DNA from: Candidatus Nanohalarchaeota archaeon
GTDB taxonomy: Archaea > EX4484-52
Assembly: GCA_003660905.1 (NCBI GenBank)
Contig: QMVB01000014.1
Location: 1-18,547, forward strand
Direction: 5' to 3'
DNA: 18,547 nucleotides
The notes under the pieces were generated by a model. That model searched no databases and was not told the DNA's origin. It worked only from the letters and a program-made list of their open reading frames with translations. The position numbers were made by a program, and so were the translations under genes. Every line of letters starts with the position of its first letter. Positions within the stretch are counted from its first letter, which is position 1. Below, one piece after another: positions 6,653 to 14,550 of the stretch.

Positions 6653-7588
6653 ATGGAAAAAACTACAAATGTCAAAAAATATCTCAAAGAAGTAAATAAA
6701 TCATCTATTGATTTAATATATCCTGTTTTTGTAAAAGAGGAAATAAAGACAAAACAAAAAGCCCCGCTTCCGCAATTATACATAAATTCAATTAATTCAA
6801 TTGTTGATGAAATTGATGATGCTATCAAACACAATGTGAATGCATTTCTTTTATTTGGCATTCCTGCTAAAAAAGATATACATTCGGCATATAAAAAAGA
6901 AAATATTGTTTCACAAAGTATAAGGAAGTTAAAAGAACATTTTGGAGATAAAATAACTCTTTTTTCAGATGTTGGATTGTCTCCTTATTCGCCAGAGGGG
7001 CAAAGCGTGATTTACAAAAACAACAAAATAGATGTAAAAAGTAGTTTTGAAATTGCATCGAAAATGGCAATTTCCTATGCTGATGCAGGAGTTGACTTTG
7101 TCGCTCCGTGTCTGTCCTTAAAAGAACAGGTTAAGACTTTAAGAGAGGGATTAAATAATGCAGGATATAATAAGACGGGAATTATGGCATATTCTGCAAA
7201 ATATGCTTCAAGTTTATATGGACCATATAGAGCTACAGTTGATTCAAAGTTAGGATTTAAGAAAAAGGAAGATTACCAACTTGATTATAATGATTATAAA
7301 GAAGGATTGAAAGTAATGAAAACTGATTTAAGAGAAGGAGCGGATATTGTTATGGTAAAGCCCGGGCTGACATATCTGGATATTATATGCCGGGCAAGTA
7401 GGATAATTAAAAAGCCAATTGCTGTTTATAATGTAAGCGGAGAATATTGCATGTTTAAATCTGCTGCAGAAAAAAACTGGATAGATGAAAAAGCAGCGTT
7501 AATAGAACTTGTTTCTGCTTTTAAAAGGAGCGGTGCAAAAATAATCATTACTTATTCTGCAAAGGATATTGCTTCTGAATTAAAATAA
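6653..7588 (+). CDS. hemB: HemB-like porphobilinogen synthase, divergent
   Basis: A 311-residue protein of the delta-aminolevulinate dehydratase family, which condenses two 5-aminolevulinate molecules to porphobilinogen. Conserved features are DLIYPVFVKE (20-29), YSAKYASSLYGPYR with Schiff-base Lys183 and Arg193, VMVKPGLTYLDI with Lys236, VYNVSGEY (258-265) and Tyr301. Odd features: the metal-site segment DVGLSPYSPEG (106-116) has neither the three cysteines of zinc enzymes nor the aspartates of magnesium enzymes. The near-universal SDMMDGR motif is replaced by PCLSLKEQV (152-160). The second carboxylate-binding arginine (GDR region) is Lys205. Some bacterial PBG synthases work without metal, so activity is not excluded. 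The start codon lies one base after the methyltransferase stop with no Shine-Dalgarno sequence, which suggests translational coupling. No other heme gene is nearby. Sampled blocks have about 25-30% G+C. Confidence 0.88.
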   Translation: MEKTTNVKKYLKEVNKSSIDLIYPVFVKEEIKTKQKAPLPQLYINSINSIVDEIDDAIKHNVNAFLLFGIPAKKDIHSAYKKENIVSQSIRKLKEHFGDKITLFSDVGLSPYSPEGQSVIYKNNKIDVKSSFEIASKMAISYADAGVDFVAPCLSLKEQVKTLREGLNNAGYNKTGIMAYSAKYASSLYGPYRATVDSKLGFKKKEDYQLDYNDYKEGLKVMKTDLREGADIVMVKPGLTYLDIICRASRIIKKPIAVYNVSGEYCMFKSAAEKNWIDEKAALIELVSAFKRSGAKIIITYSAKDIASELK

Positions 7589-7598
7589 ATTCTAAAAA

Positions 7599-7609
7599 AA
7601 CTATATAAA
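7599..7609 (+). promoter_or_regulatory. TATA-like box of the large membrane protein gene
   Basis: ACTATATAAAC lies about 32 bases before the ATG at 7636, which would give a leader of only a few bases. No Shine-Dalgarno sequence is seen. Confidence 0.45.
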
Positions 7610-7635
7610 CATAATATTCTATTATTTATATAACT

Positions 7636-10600
7636 ATGGCTGACGACTTAGATAAAGAAATGGATCAAGAAGAAAAACAGGAAGAGAAGATTCATAATGT
7701 GGTGAAGCGTTGGGATGGTCTTTATGCAGAATTGTTGAGTTATCGCAGTAATAATTGGGATGCTTTGTGGGAAGCAGACCCAAAGGAATTACTTCTTATA
7801 AAAAAGATGTTGAAAAAAGCAGTGCCTCAGGTTAAACGCGAGTATGATAATCAGAAAAGAAGGCTGGCGAGCAATCCAAATCTGGCAAAAAGAGGCAAGA
7901 AAATAGGTGCCAAAAGAATCAGTGAAAAAAGAGACAAAATTCTTAAAGAGTATAATGATGGATCTATTAGTAAAGAGCGAAAGGATGCTCTTATTGCTGA
8001 ACTGAGTAAAAATGAGGAAAGATACAAAAAACAAGCAGATGATCATACTGCAGGGACTTCATGGTTAAAAAGAAGAAAAAAATGGGTGGATGAAAAGGAA
8101 CAAGCACTTCTTGTGCGTATGCAAAAATACGGAACTGTTGGCGCCACAACAGCAACTATTTTGGAGACAGATTATGTGGTTCCATTGACTTTCTTTTTGA
8201 TATACACAATATATTTCTGGCAGTTTGCGCAACTGTCTTTTTTGACTGCAATTGGTTTTGGAGTTTTCGGATGGATTATTTCAACTATTGTTGACAAAAG
8301 TGGCTCTACAGGAGTTTCTTTTTGCATGATATCATGGATTTTTGTAAAATGGATTGGTTTGAGTTTTTTAACAAATCCGATAATGCTTCTTGTTGCAGTA
8401 GTAGCAGCGGTATTTACGCAAATAATTTCACAAAGTTTTTTTGTAAGTATGTTAGAAAAAAAAGGAAGAATATGGAAACGACTAATAGGATTTGGCGTAA
8501 ATTTTGCTGTTTTTGGAACAATAATTTTAGTAATCTACCCAATATTCTCCCAACTAATACAGCTCACAGACATGGGCATGAGCCAGAAATCCAATAATTT
8601 AACTCCCTTCCTTAACCCTATCAAAAAAGGGCTGAACAGTACGATGACTTTGCTGACAGACCCTATGAAATGGTACCAGGATTACTTTATAAAAAAGGAT
8701 GTGGAAAAAACAGAAGGAGTTCAGTCAAAAGCCCTGAAGATTACAGGCATGCGAACGTATCTTCCAACATATTATTCCGGCGATGCAGGAGGAGGGAGTA
8801 TAGAACTGGAAAACTTCGGGGAGAAGCCTGCAAGGAATGTAAAGGTTGTTGTGTATATTCCAAATGACATCAATAAGCTCATGGAATACCAGGGGATTGC
8901 TTCTGTGCTGAACTGGATTTCTCCGGAGCAAATAACATACACAGAAATGGACATTGCCCGTGTCAGTATGTCTGGCGCTTCAAGAATAGATGAAATTGAT
9001 CCAAAACAGCCAGTAACTGTTGATTTTGACATAAAAACCCCTGCAACATGCACAGGAGCATTTACAGTGATTTCAAAGGCAGTATATGATTACAATATGG
9101 ATACTATCGGGACGCTTAATGTTGCAAGCAAGGCAAAGTATGATGAGCTTTCAAAGGCAGGGAAATTGAGAAGAGAGCAGATGAAGACAACGTCAGCTTC
9201 GGGACCGATATCCATTTCAATGAAGACAATGACTCCTATGCCAATATCCGTGGACAAGAAGTTTGCCTTTATTATTACGCCGCTGAATCTTGATACAGGC
9301 ACTGCCAGGCTGAACAGCTTTTATGTCTATATACCAGAGGATTTCAATGTTTATACATATAAAAAAACAGGAGAATATGGCTGCGCTTTTTCAGAATGCA
9401 AGGATTGTCCCAAGGAAGATGGATATGAAGCATATATGGTTGAATTGCACGGCACAAGCAACAGGTGCTTTTCAAATGAAATAGGCAATCTTTACTCATG
9501 CCATATCCAGTTGAAGCCGGAGGCGGCAAGCAAGGTTATAGATACAGCAGAATATTCCTTTAAGGCAAAGATTTCATACAGTTATGCGCTGAAATCATCA
9601 GTGCAGTTCAATGTAATAAATTCAATAGTGCTGGGCGCGAGGGAATACAAGAAATGCCCCCAGCAGGCAACATACAAAGACAACTATGAACTGCTTACAT
9701 GCGACAAGTCAAGAGATTACTATTATCTTTGCAATGACAGCATCTGGGATGATATAAAGAACTGGGCAAAGGATACATGGTCGTTTAGTGATGATTTGAA
9801 GCATTGTTTTGATTATACAAGCGATATAGGGATAATAGTTGAGGAGGATTTAGGGCTTGATATGGCAAAGCTGAAAGCAATTGGAAATACAGCAACATAT
9901 CTTGCTTCCCGCGCAGATGTGGAACCAGCCGTGCTTTCTGCCATCGATAATGAATTCCTTGACAATGCTGCAATCATTGCATCAGACATTGATACATATG
10001 CAATTCTGGCAAAGATGTCACTGATAGAAAATAATGATATAGATAATGACCTGAAAGAAGACATAAAAGAAAGAGTCAATGGAATGATAAATTATACATA
10101 TAGTGCTTATTTTTTGGCAGAAAAGAACTATAATTATGACTCAATGGATTATGCCCACTGGGAAAAGGACCACATAATAACAGTAGGAGAAGATATCTAC
10201 ACAGCCAGGACTTTGCCATTAATCAAGGAAGATATGGAAAACCTGAGGCCTGCCGGGAAAGTGACCAAGGCAGATGAGAATATAATATTCATGGGAAACA
10301 AGTATGTTCTTGCGACAGGGGCGCTAAATAGGAGATTAACCTGGCTTAATCTAATTGACTATTCTGATGATTGCGACAAGCATTATATAGACGGACCGAC
10401 CAACACGAGGTTTTGCGTCAAAAGGAAAGATTTTAGTGCAATAGAACAAACAGCGCAGGAGGTATATGATGATTGTCTTGACTGCTGTGAAAAAGGAGAG
10501 GAGACAAAAAAAGAGGAATGCATTAAGAATTGCTCAGATGGAAAAGGGGTCTGTTTTGATGATGCAGGCTTAATTGAAAAAGGGCTGGATTGGGTTTCAG

Positions 10601-11061
10601 ATAAGTGGGATGCAATAACCGATACAATAACTGCAAAGCGACAGGAAGAAGAAAATCGCATCTCTGAAATAACCACATTGATATCAGACCTTCAAAAAAC
10701 ACAGCAGGAAGTAAAAACAATCATTAACGACAAAGCATATACAGAAGATAATTTTAATAACAGGATTGAACCATTATACGAGATAAACAAAATATTGAAT
10801 GACAGCGTTGTTCCCTGCATTATTGGTGTTGAGATAAAGAAAATAAGTCCTGCCGAAACATCATGCCATGCAGATTATCCTGATAGAAGAATAATAGGAA
10901 CGAACTTTGATCCGGAAATAAAGTATGATGTATGTTTAAAGTATGTCGGGAAATTGTGCGGAAAATCCACAGGAAAGTTAACTTTGGAAGAATTGTATAA
11001 TTGTCTCTTTATAGATAACCCCCAACTCAAAGAATTAGCAGATAAAATAAACTATAACTAA
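7636..11061 (+). CDS. Large multi-pass membrane protein with Cys-containing ectodomain
   Basis: A 1141-residue protein I do not recognise. Residues 1-~165 are highly charged, Lys/Glu-rich and likely cytoplasmic, with coiled-coil tendency. About five hydrophobic segments follow (roughly 178-196, 199-219, 226-246, 248-270 and 284-306), putting the C-terminal ~830 residues outside the cell. The ectodomain begins with a beta-sandwich-like, CARDB-like segment (GSIELENFGEKPARNVKVVV, 387-406). It contains two cysteine clusters, GCAFSECKDCPKED at about 581-594 and a denser one at about 945-973 (CLDCCEKGEE...CIKNCSDGKGVC). A Lys/Glu-rich coiled-coil-like stretch lies near 991-1035. Cysteines concentrated in the predicted outer part suggest disulfides. 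A surface, adhesion or secretion role is inference. It has its own promoter and a convergent ABC exporter downstream. Confidence 0.85.
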   Translation: MADDLDKEMDQEEKQEEKIHNVVKRWDGLYAELLSYRSNNWDALWEADPKELLLIKKMLKKAVPQVKREYDNQKRRLASNPNLAKRGKKIGAKRISEKRDKILKEYNDGSISKERKDALIAELSKNEERYKKQADDHTAGTSWLKRRKKWVDEKEQALLVRMQKYGTVGATTATILETDYVVPLTFFLIYTIYFWQFAQLSFLTAIGFGVFGWIISTIVDKSGSTGVSFCMISWIFVKWIGLSFLTNPIMLLVAVVAAVFTQIISQSFFVSMLEKKGRIWKRLIGFGVNFAVFGTIILVIYPIFSQLIQLTDMGMSQKSNNLTPFLNPIKKGLNSTMTLLTDPMKWYQDYFIKKDVEKTEGVQSKALKITGMRTYLPTYYSGDAGGGSIELENFGEKPARNVKVVVYIPNDINKLMEYQGIASVLNWISPEQITYTEMDIARVSMSGASRIDEIDPKQPVTVDFDIKTPATCTGAFTVISKAVYDYNMDTIGTLNVASKAKYDELSKAGKLRREQMKTTSASGPISISMKTMTPMPISVDKKFAFIITPLNLDTGTARLNSFYVYIPEDFNVYTYKKTGEYGCAFSECKDCPKEDGYEAYMVELHGTSNRCFSNEIGNLYSCHIQLKPEAASKVIDTAEYSFKAKISYSYALKSSVQFNVINSIVLGAREYKKCPQQATYKDNYELLTCDKSRDYYYLCNDSIWDDIKNWAKDTWSFSDDLKHCFDYTSDIGIIVEEDLGLDMAKLKAIGNTATYLASRADVEPAVLSAIDNEFLDNAAIIASDIDTYAILAKMSLIENNDIDNDLKEDIKERVNGMINYTYSAYFLAEKNYNYDSMDYAHWEKDHIITVGEDIYTARTLPLIKEDMENLRPAGKVTKADENIIFMGNKYVLATGALNRRLTWLNLIDYSDDCDKHYIDGPTNTRFCVKRKDFSAIEQTAQEVYDDCLDCCEKGEETKKEECIKNCSDGKGVCFDDAGLIEKGLDWVSDKWDAITDTITAKRQEEENRISEITTLISDLQKTQQEVKTIINDKAYTEDNFNNRIEPLYEINKILNDSVVPCIIGVEIKKISPAETSCHADYPDRRIIGTNFDPEIKYDVCLKYVGKLCGKSTGKLTLEELYNCLFIDNPQLKELADKINYN

Positions 11062-11138
11062 GGGTTGGAAGACAGCACTTTAGGAGGGAGTTAGAAGTAA
11101 TGAGTTGAGATCATACAAGTATCCCAACCCTAACTTAT
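11054..11138. repeat. 15-bp inverted repeat between two convergent genes
   Basis: ATAACTAAGGGTTGG (11054-11068) and the reverse complement of 11124-11138 (ATAAGTTAGGGTTGG) match at 13 of 15 positions, enclosing 55 bases. The left arm covers the stop codon of the large membrane protein and the right arm ends one base short of the ABC transporter stop. It may be a bidirectional terminator/mRNA 3'-end structure or a miniature element with terminal inverted repeats. I see no clear target-site duplication. Confidence 0.6.
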
Positions 11139-11139
11139 T

Positions 11140-12864
11140 TTACCGGATTATCTCTTGGCTTTTGTAAAGTTTGCAGTACAAACTGCCTTTTTTTGCAACC
11201 AGTGATTTATGCGTTCCAATTTCTGCTATCTGTCCCTTATCCAGTACAATTATCATGTCTGCATTTTTTATTGTGCTCAGGCGATGGGCAATGATTATCA
11301 TTGTGCATTTGCCGGAAATGTCTTTAATTGCTTTTTGTATTTCTCTCTCAGAGACGCTGTCCAGAGAGCTTGTTGCCTCGTCAAATACAAGTATTGCAGG
11401 GTTTACCACAAGTGCCCTTGCAATGCCGATTCTCTGCCTTTGACCACCGGACAGCCTGAGCCCTTTTTCTCCCACGACAGTGTCATATTTTTTCGGAAAT
11501 TTCCTGACAAATTCATCCACATGGCTTATTTTCGCGGCATTCATTATTTCATCATCGCTTACCATCGGCTTTGAATAGGAAATGTTTTTGCTTATTGTTG
11601 TGTTGAACAGTTCCACTTCCTGCGGGACAACAGCCATCTGCCACCGGTAATTGGTTAAGTTGTAGAATTTTATGTCAACGCCATCAACAAGGATAGTGCC
11701 TTTGTCTGCATCAAAATGACGGTACAGAAGTTTTATTATTGTTGATTTCCCGCTCCCGGAGGGACCCACTATTGCAAGGGTTTTTCCTTTTTCCAGCATG
11801 AAAGATATGTCTTTCAAAACAGGGATTTTGCGTGAATAAGAAAAGCATACATCGCGAAACTCCACCGTTCCTGTCAATTTTCTTTTTAATGGGCGGGCAA
11901 TCTGAGGTATTTTCATGTCTTCTTTGAGAAGCGCATTTATTCTTGAAACAGATTCTGCATTGTCGCTTATGCTGTTGATTGAATGGGAAAAGCGGTACAG
12001 TGATAAGTACACTGTCTCAGAAAGAGTCAGAAACATTACAAAACTCCCGGGGCTTATGTATCCAAAATAGGCAAGGTAAAGCCCATATCCCAGACCGCAA
12101 ACTCTGCCTACATTAAGTATCATGTTGCGCTCAAGGTTGTGCCAAAGAAATAAATTTACGCGGAATTTTGATGCCTCAAACAGGGATTTTTGCATAATTT
12201 TAAATTCACTTATTTCCCGCTCTTCCTGTGAAAAGGACTGGACGGTCATTATATTTTCAATGCCTTCTCCAAGCTTTGCATAGGTTTTCTCATCCATTGT
12301 ATTTATTTTTTCCCTCAGAGAATCAAGTTTTTTGTTTTTGACATAGCTGATATAGACAAAGAAAGGAATGAAAAATACAAAAATTACTCCAAGGTAAAAG
12401 TCGGTGTAAATGATTATTCCTGCTGTAATCAGGATCTTAAAGCAGACAGGGAAAAAGTCAAAAATCATTAAATAAAAGAAAGTTATCATCCTATCCATCC
12501 CTCTCTGGATTTTGGATATTTCTCCCCCTATGTTCTTTTTTTCATGATAGGAAATGGGAAGCGTCAAAAGTTTCCTGTGAACTTTTTCCTTTATCTCTTT
12601 TTCAATTTCGTATATTGATGTGTAGATGTATTTTGATTTTGCATAATAAAAAATAGACCCTGCAACATTTACTGCGAACATTGCTCCTGCGAGAAAAATC
12701 AGTTTATTGATCTTGTTTTTGTCAAACAAAATCAACGAATCAATCATTTCCTTGAAAAGGAGCGGATTGACCAGGTTGACTGCTTCAAACAAAAGCAGCA
12801 GCAGAAGAGATATTTTTATTTTTTTTTTGTATGGCGCGAACATCTCAAAATAATCCTTTTTCAT
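11140..12864 (-). CDS. ABC exporter half-transporter (fused permease and ATPase)
   Basis: A 574-residue MsbA/MdlB-type protein. The N-terminal permease (about 1-315) has six hydrophobic segments starting at about residue 18. The C-terminal ATPase has Walker A GPSGSGKST (367-375), Q-loop VVPQE, signature LRLSGGQRQR (469-478), Walker B ILVFDEATSSLD and the H-loop IAHRLSTI (His527). All catalytic residues are present, so a homodimer could be active. The substrate (lipid, peptide or drug) cannot be read from the sequence. An upstream in-frame ATG at 12870 was rejected: the ATG at 12864 has a GGAGG 7 bases upstream, whereas the first ATG is one base from it. The ATG overlaps the TGA of the small upstream gene (ATGA), indicating translational coupling. 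Confidence 0.93.
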   Translation of the reverse strand: MKKDYFEMFAPYKKKIKISLLLLLLFEAVNLVNPLLFKEMIDSLILFDKNKINKLIFLAGAMFAVNVAGSIFYYAKSKYIYTSIYEIEKEIKEKVHRKLLTLPISYHEKKNIGGEISKIQRGMDRMITFFYLMIFDFFPVCFKILITAGIIIYTDFYLGVIFVFFIPFFVYISYVKNKKLDSLREKINTMDEKTYAKLGEGIENIMTVQSFSQEEREISEFKIMQKSLFEASKFRVNLFLWHNLERNMILNVGRVCGLGYGLYLAYFGYISPGSFVMFLTLSETVYLSLYRFSHSINSISDNAESVSRINALLKEDMKIPQIARPLKRKLTGTVEFRDVCFSYSRKIPVLKDISFMLEKGKTLAIVGPSGSGKSTIIKLLYRHFDADKGTILVDGVDIKFYNLTNYRWQMAVVPQEVELFNTTISKNISYSKPMVSDDEIMNAAKISHVDEFVRKFPKKYDTVVGEKGLRLSGGQRQRIGIARALVVNPAILVFDEATSSLDSVSEREIQKAIKDISGKCTMIIIAHRLSTIKNADMIIVLDKGQIAEIGTHKSLVAKKGSLYCKLYKSQEIIR

Positions 12865-13172
12865 ATACATTCCTCCTTCTTTTTTGCTTCGCCAGTATTC
12901 TCGGATGCTGCAACATCTGCAACAGAGAGCATATTCTTTCTGAGCAAAATGTATTTTTTCTCGTCAATCCGTTCTTTTAATTTCAGTTCGCCATCCCATA
13001 AGGGAGTGCCGGTTTTTTTTGCATTTGATTTTGCGGCAAAAGCGCTTATTTTTATTCTTTTTATCGGCTTTGGTATTTTGAACCCTGCGAAAACACAGGG
13101 AAGCATTTTTTTGTTTTCCCTGTAAAAAATAAGAATGAAAACAGCAATGATTAAGTTAATTGTATATTTCAT
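12861..13172 (-). CDS. Small protein with N-terminal membrane anchor, coupled to the ABC exporter
   Basis: A 103-residue protein of unknown function. Residues 3-17 (YTINLIIAVFILIFY) form one hydrophobic segment, a membrane anchor or uncleaved signal. The rest is basic and Lys-rich up to an acidic/basic tail (EAKKKEECI). No family is recognised. Support comes from a TATA-like box at leaderless distance, the ATGA overlap with the ABC gene, and the ABC gene's Shine-Dalgarno sequence embedded in its end. It could be an accessory subunit of the exporter, but that is inferred from position only. It could also be a decayed gene providing a leader. Confidence 0.55.
   Translation of the reverse strand: MKYTINLIIAVFILIFYRENKKMLPCVFAGFKIPKPIKRIKISAFAAKSNAKKTGTPLWDGELKLKERIDEKKYILLRKNMLSVADVAASENTGEAKKKEECI
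12872..12876 (-). promoter_or_regulatory. Shine-Dalgarno GGAGG deciding the ABC transporter start
   Basis: GGAGG on the minus strand stands 7 bases before the ATG at 12864 and only one base before the alternative ATG at 12870. It lies within the last codons of the preceding small gene. Normal spacing favours the inner start. Confidence 0.65.
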
Positions 13173-13188
13173 AAAATATTATATGAAT

Positions 13189-13199
13189 AATATATAAAT
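13189..13199 (-). promoter_or_regulatory. TATA-like box of the small protein-ABC operon
   Basis: TTTATATATTA on the minus strand is centred about 22 bases before the ATG at 13172. It lies within the 36-base gap after the eS26 stop, so the exporter operon may be transcribed on its own as well as by read-through. Confidence 0.45.
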
Positions 13200-13208
13200 A
13201 ATTTTGGA

Positions 13209-13496
13209 TTATCGCCTATGTCTCCTTTTACTGACCTTTAGACCTTCTTCATTTTTTTTCTGCACAATCCCTCTGCTGCGAGCGCATGCAGGGCAGGCAT
13301 AGACCTTTGTTCTTGTAGAGATAATGTTTCTTGAGCCGATTTCTTTTACTATTGCAGCTTCCATGCTGAAGCCGCGAAATATTATACAGCATTTATATCT
13401 CGGGACCTTTTTGCCGCAAAAGCCGCATGTAACTGTAGACTGGTGCCCTCTTCCCGTAGAATGATATCCTCTCTTGTATGTTTCTATTGCTGCCAT
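13209..13496 (-). CDS. rps26e: 30S ribosomal protein eS26
   Basis: A 95-residue basic protein matching ribosomal protein S26e of the small subunit. The family pattern GRGH...C..CGKKVPR is at residues 15-33, with Cys24 and Cys27 as the first zinc pair. A second cysteine pair at Cys68 and Cys71 (YACPACARS) completes a four-Cys site. The C-terminus is a Lys/Arg-rich tail (VSKRRHRR). In eukaryotes eS26 sits at the mRNA exit near the 3' end of the small-subunit rRNA. Among archaea it occurs in Crenarchaeota-related, Asgard and some DPANN lineages and is absent from bacteria, so this gene is the strongest domain-level marker in the window. It lies between ncsA/ttuA and the exporter operon, same strand. 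A TATA-like TTTTTATAAT is centred about 29 bases upstream. Confidence 0.85.
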   Translation of the reverse strand: MAAIETYKRGYHSTGRGHQSTVTCGFCGKKVPRYKCCIIFRGFSMEAAIVKEIGSRNIISTRTKVYACPACARSRGIVQKKNEEGLKVSKRRHRR

Positions 13497-13533
13497 ATTA
13501 GTAACAATAGATATTCATTAATTATAAAAAAGT

Positions 13534-13584
13534 ATTTATTTGCCTATGTAAATAAACTAAAATTTCGCAAGGAAGTTTATTTGC
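13534..13584 (-). repeat. Three related arms able to form alternative hairpins
   Basis: Read on the minus strand, GCAAATAAACT (13584-13574), AGTTTATTT (13558-13550) and GGCAAATAAATACT (about 13543-13530) follow each other. The middle arm pairs perfectly over 9 bases with the first (loop of 15) and over 7 bases with the third. The element sits between the thiolase stop and the eS26 start. Low sequence complexity makes chance pairing possible. Confidence 0.4.
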
Positions 13585-13588
13585 AAAA

Positions 13589-14521
13589 TTATTTTTCTGT
13601 CAATTTCATAATAGTGCAATACTTGCAGTATTCATTGCTTGCCGGCTCTTTGCACTTTTTGCACACCATAGGATTGGTTTTTTTGCCTTGCGTTTTTACA
13701 AGGGATGCCTTTATTTTTTCAAAATTTTTTGCTATTGAAAATCTTGTGCCGGGAGAGCCGTCTTCAAGCTCGAGGAGAATGTCTCTTATCTTCCACCGGA
13801 AACTCGTTTTTGCATTTGGGCATTCTCCAAAGGATGTTTTGAATCCCTTCAATGCGGAAAAAAGCGCTGTTTCTTTTTCTGGTATTTCTATGAGCGGCTT
13901 TATTCTTTTTATGAATTTGATGTTTTCTTTTCCCAGAGACATTGGTCCTAAGCGCAAAGCTCTCGGGATGTCGCCGCGAATGTAGCTTATAAAAATGCTC
14001 TGACATTCATCATCAAGGTTATGGCCAATTGCAAGCTTGTTTGCGCCAAGCTCTCTTGCCTTTTTGTTCAGGATATACCTTCTTAATACAGAGCAGACAG
14101 AGCAGGCACTTCTGTTTTCATTTCTAATTGCCTTTTTTTTCATTATCTGGTTGAGCGTCATGCCAACCTCTTCCCTGAATGAAAATATGCGATGCTCTAC
14201 GCCATATTTTTTTGCAAGCATTTTAGCGCATTTTATATTTTCCTTCCTGTATGCCCCGATGCCTTCGTCTATTGTTATTGCAATGAGCTTTATGTTGTAT
14301 CTCTTGCGGATGGATGACAGGAACCAGCAGAGCAGGCTGGAGTCCTTTCCTCCTGACAGTCCAACTGCTACAGTGTCATTATGCTTTAAGAGTTGATTCA
14401 CCCTTATCGTCTTTCTTATTTTTTTTTCAACAGAACGGAGGAAATGTTTTTCGCACAGGGCAATTCCTTCATACTTTCGCACAATTATTGCTTTTGAATC
14501 ACAAAAAGAGCATTTTGGCAT
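13589..14521 (-). CDS. ncsA: tRNA 2-thiolation protein, TtuA/NcsA (Ctu1) family
   Basis: A 310-residue PP-loop ATPase that adenylates a tRNA uridine so that sulfur can be inserted (2-thiouridine). An N-terminal zinc finger uses Cys4, Cys7, Cys23 and His26. The PP-loop is SGGKDS (56-61). Cys140, Cys143 and Cys234 match the three [4Fe-4S] ligands of Pyrococcus TtuA (128, 131 and 222), with the same 91-residue spacing between the last two. A C-terminal zinc finger uses Cys287, Cys290, Cys299 and Cys302. All key residues are present and the length is normal. Whether the target is U34 (NcsA) or U54 (TtuA) cannot be decided from this sequence. Sulfur would come from a ubiquitin-like carrier not encoded here. 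A TATA-like box lies about 25 bases before the start. Confidence 0.93.
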   Translation of the reverse strand: MPKCSFCDSKAIIVRKYEGIALCEKHFLRSVEKKIRKTIRVNQLLKHNDTVAVGLSGGKDSSLLCWFLSSIRKRYNIKLIAITIDEGIGAYRKENIKCAKMLAKKYGVEHRIFSFREEVGMTLNQIMKKKAIRNENRSACSVCSVLRRYILNKKARELGANKLAIGHNLDDECQSIFISYIRGDIPRALRLGPMSLGKENIKFIKRIKPLIEIPEKETALFSALKGFKTSFGECPNAKTSFRWKIRDILLELEDGSPGTRFSIAKNFEKIKASLVKTQGKKTNPMVCKKCKEPASNEYCKYCTIMKLTEK

Positions 14522-14540
14522 AGTGTTAAAAAGAGGAGTT

Positions 14541-14550
14541 GTTTAAAAAA
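14541..14550 (-). promoter_or_regulatory. TATA-like box of the tRNA thiolase gene
   Basis: TTTTTTAAAC on the minus strand is centred about 25 bases before the ATG at 14521, which fits a leaderless transcript. Confidence 0.4.
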
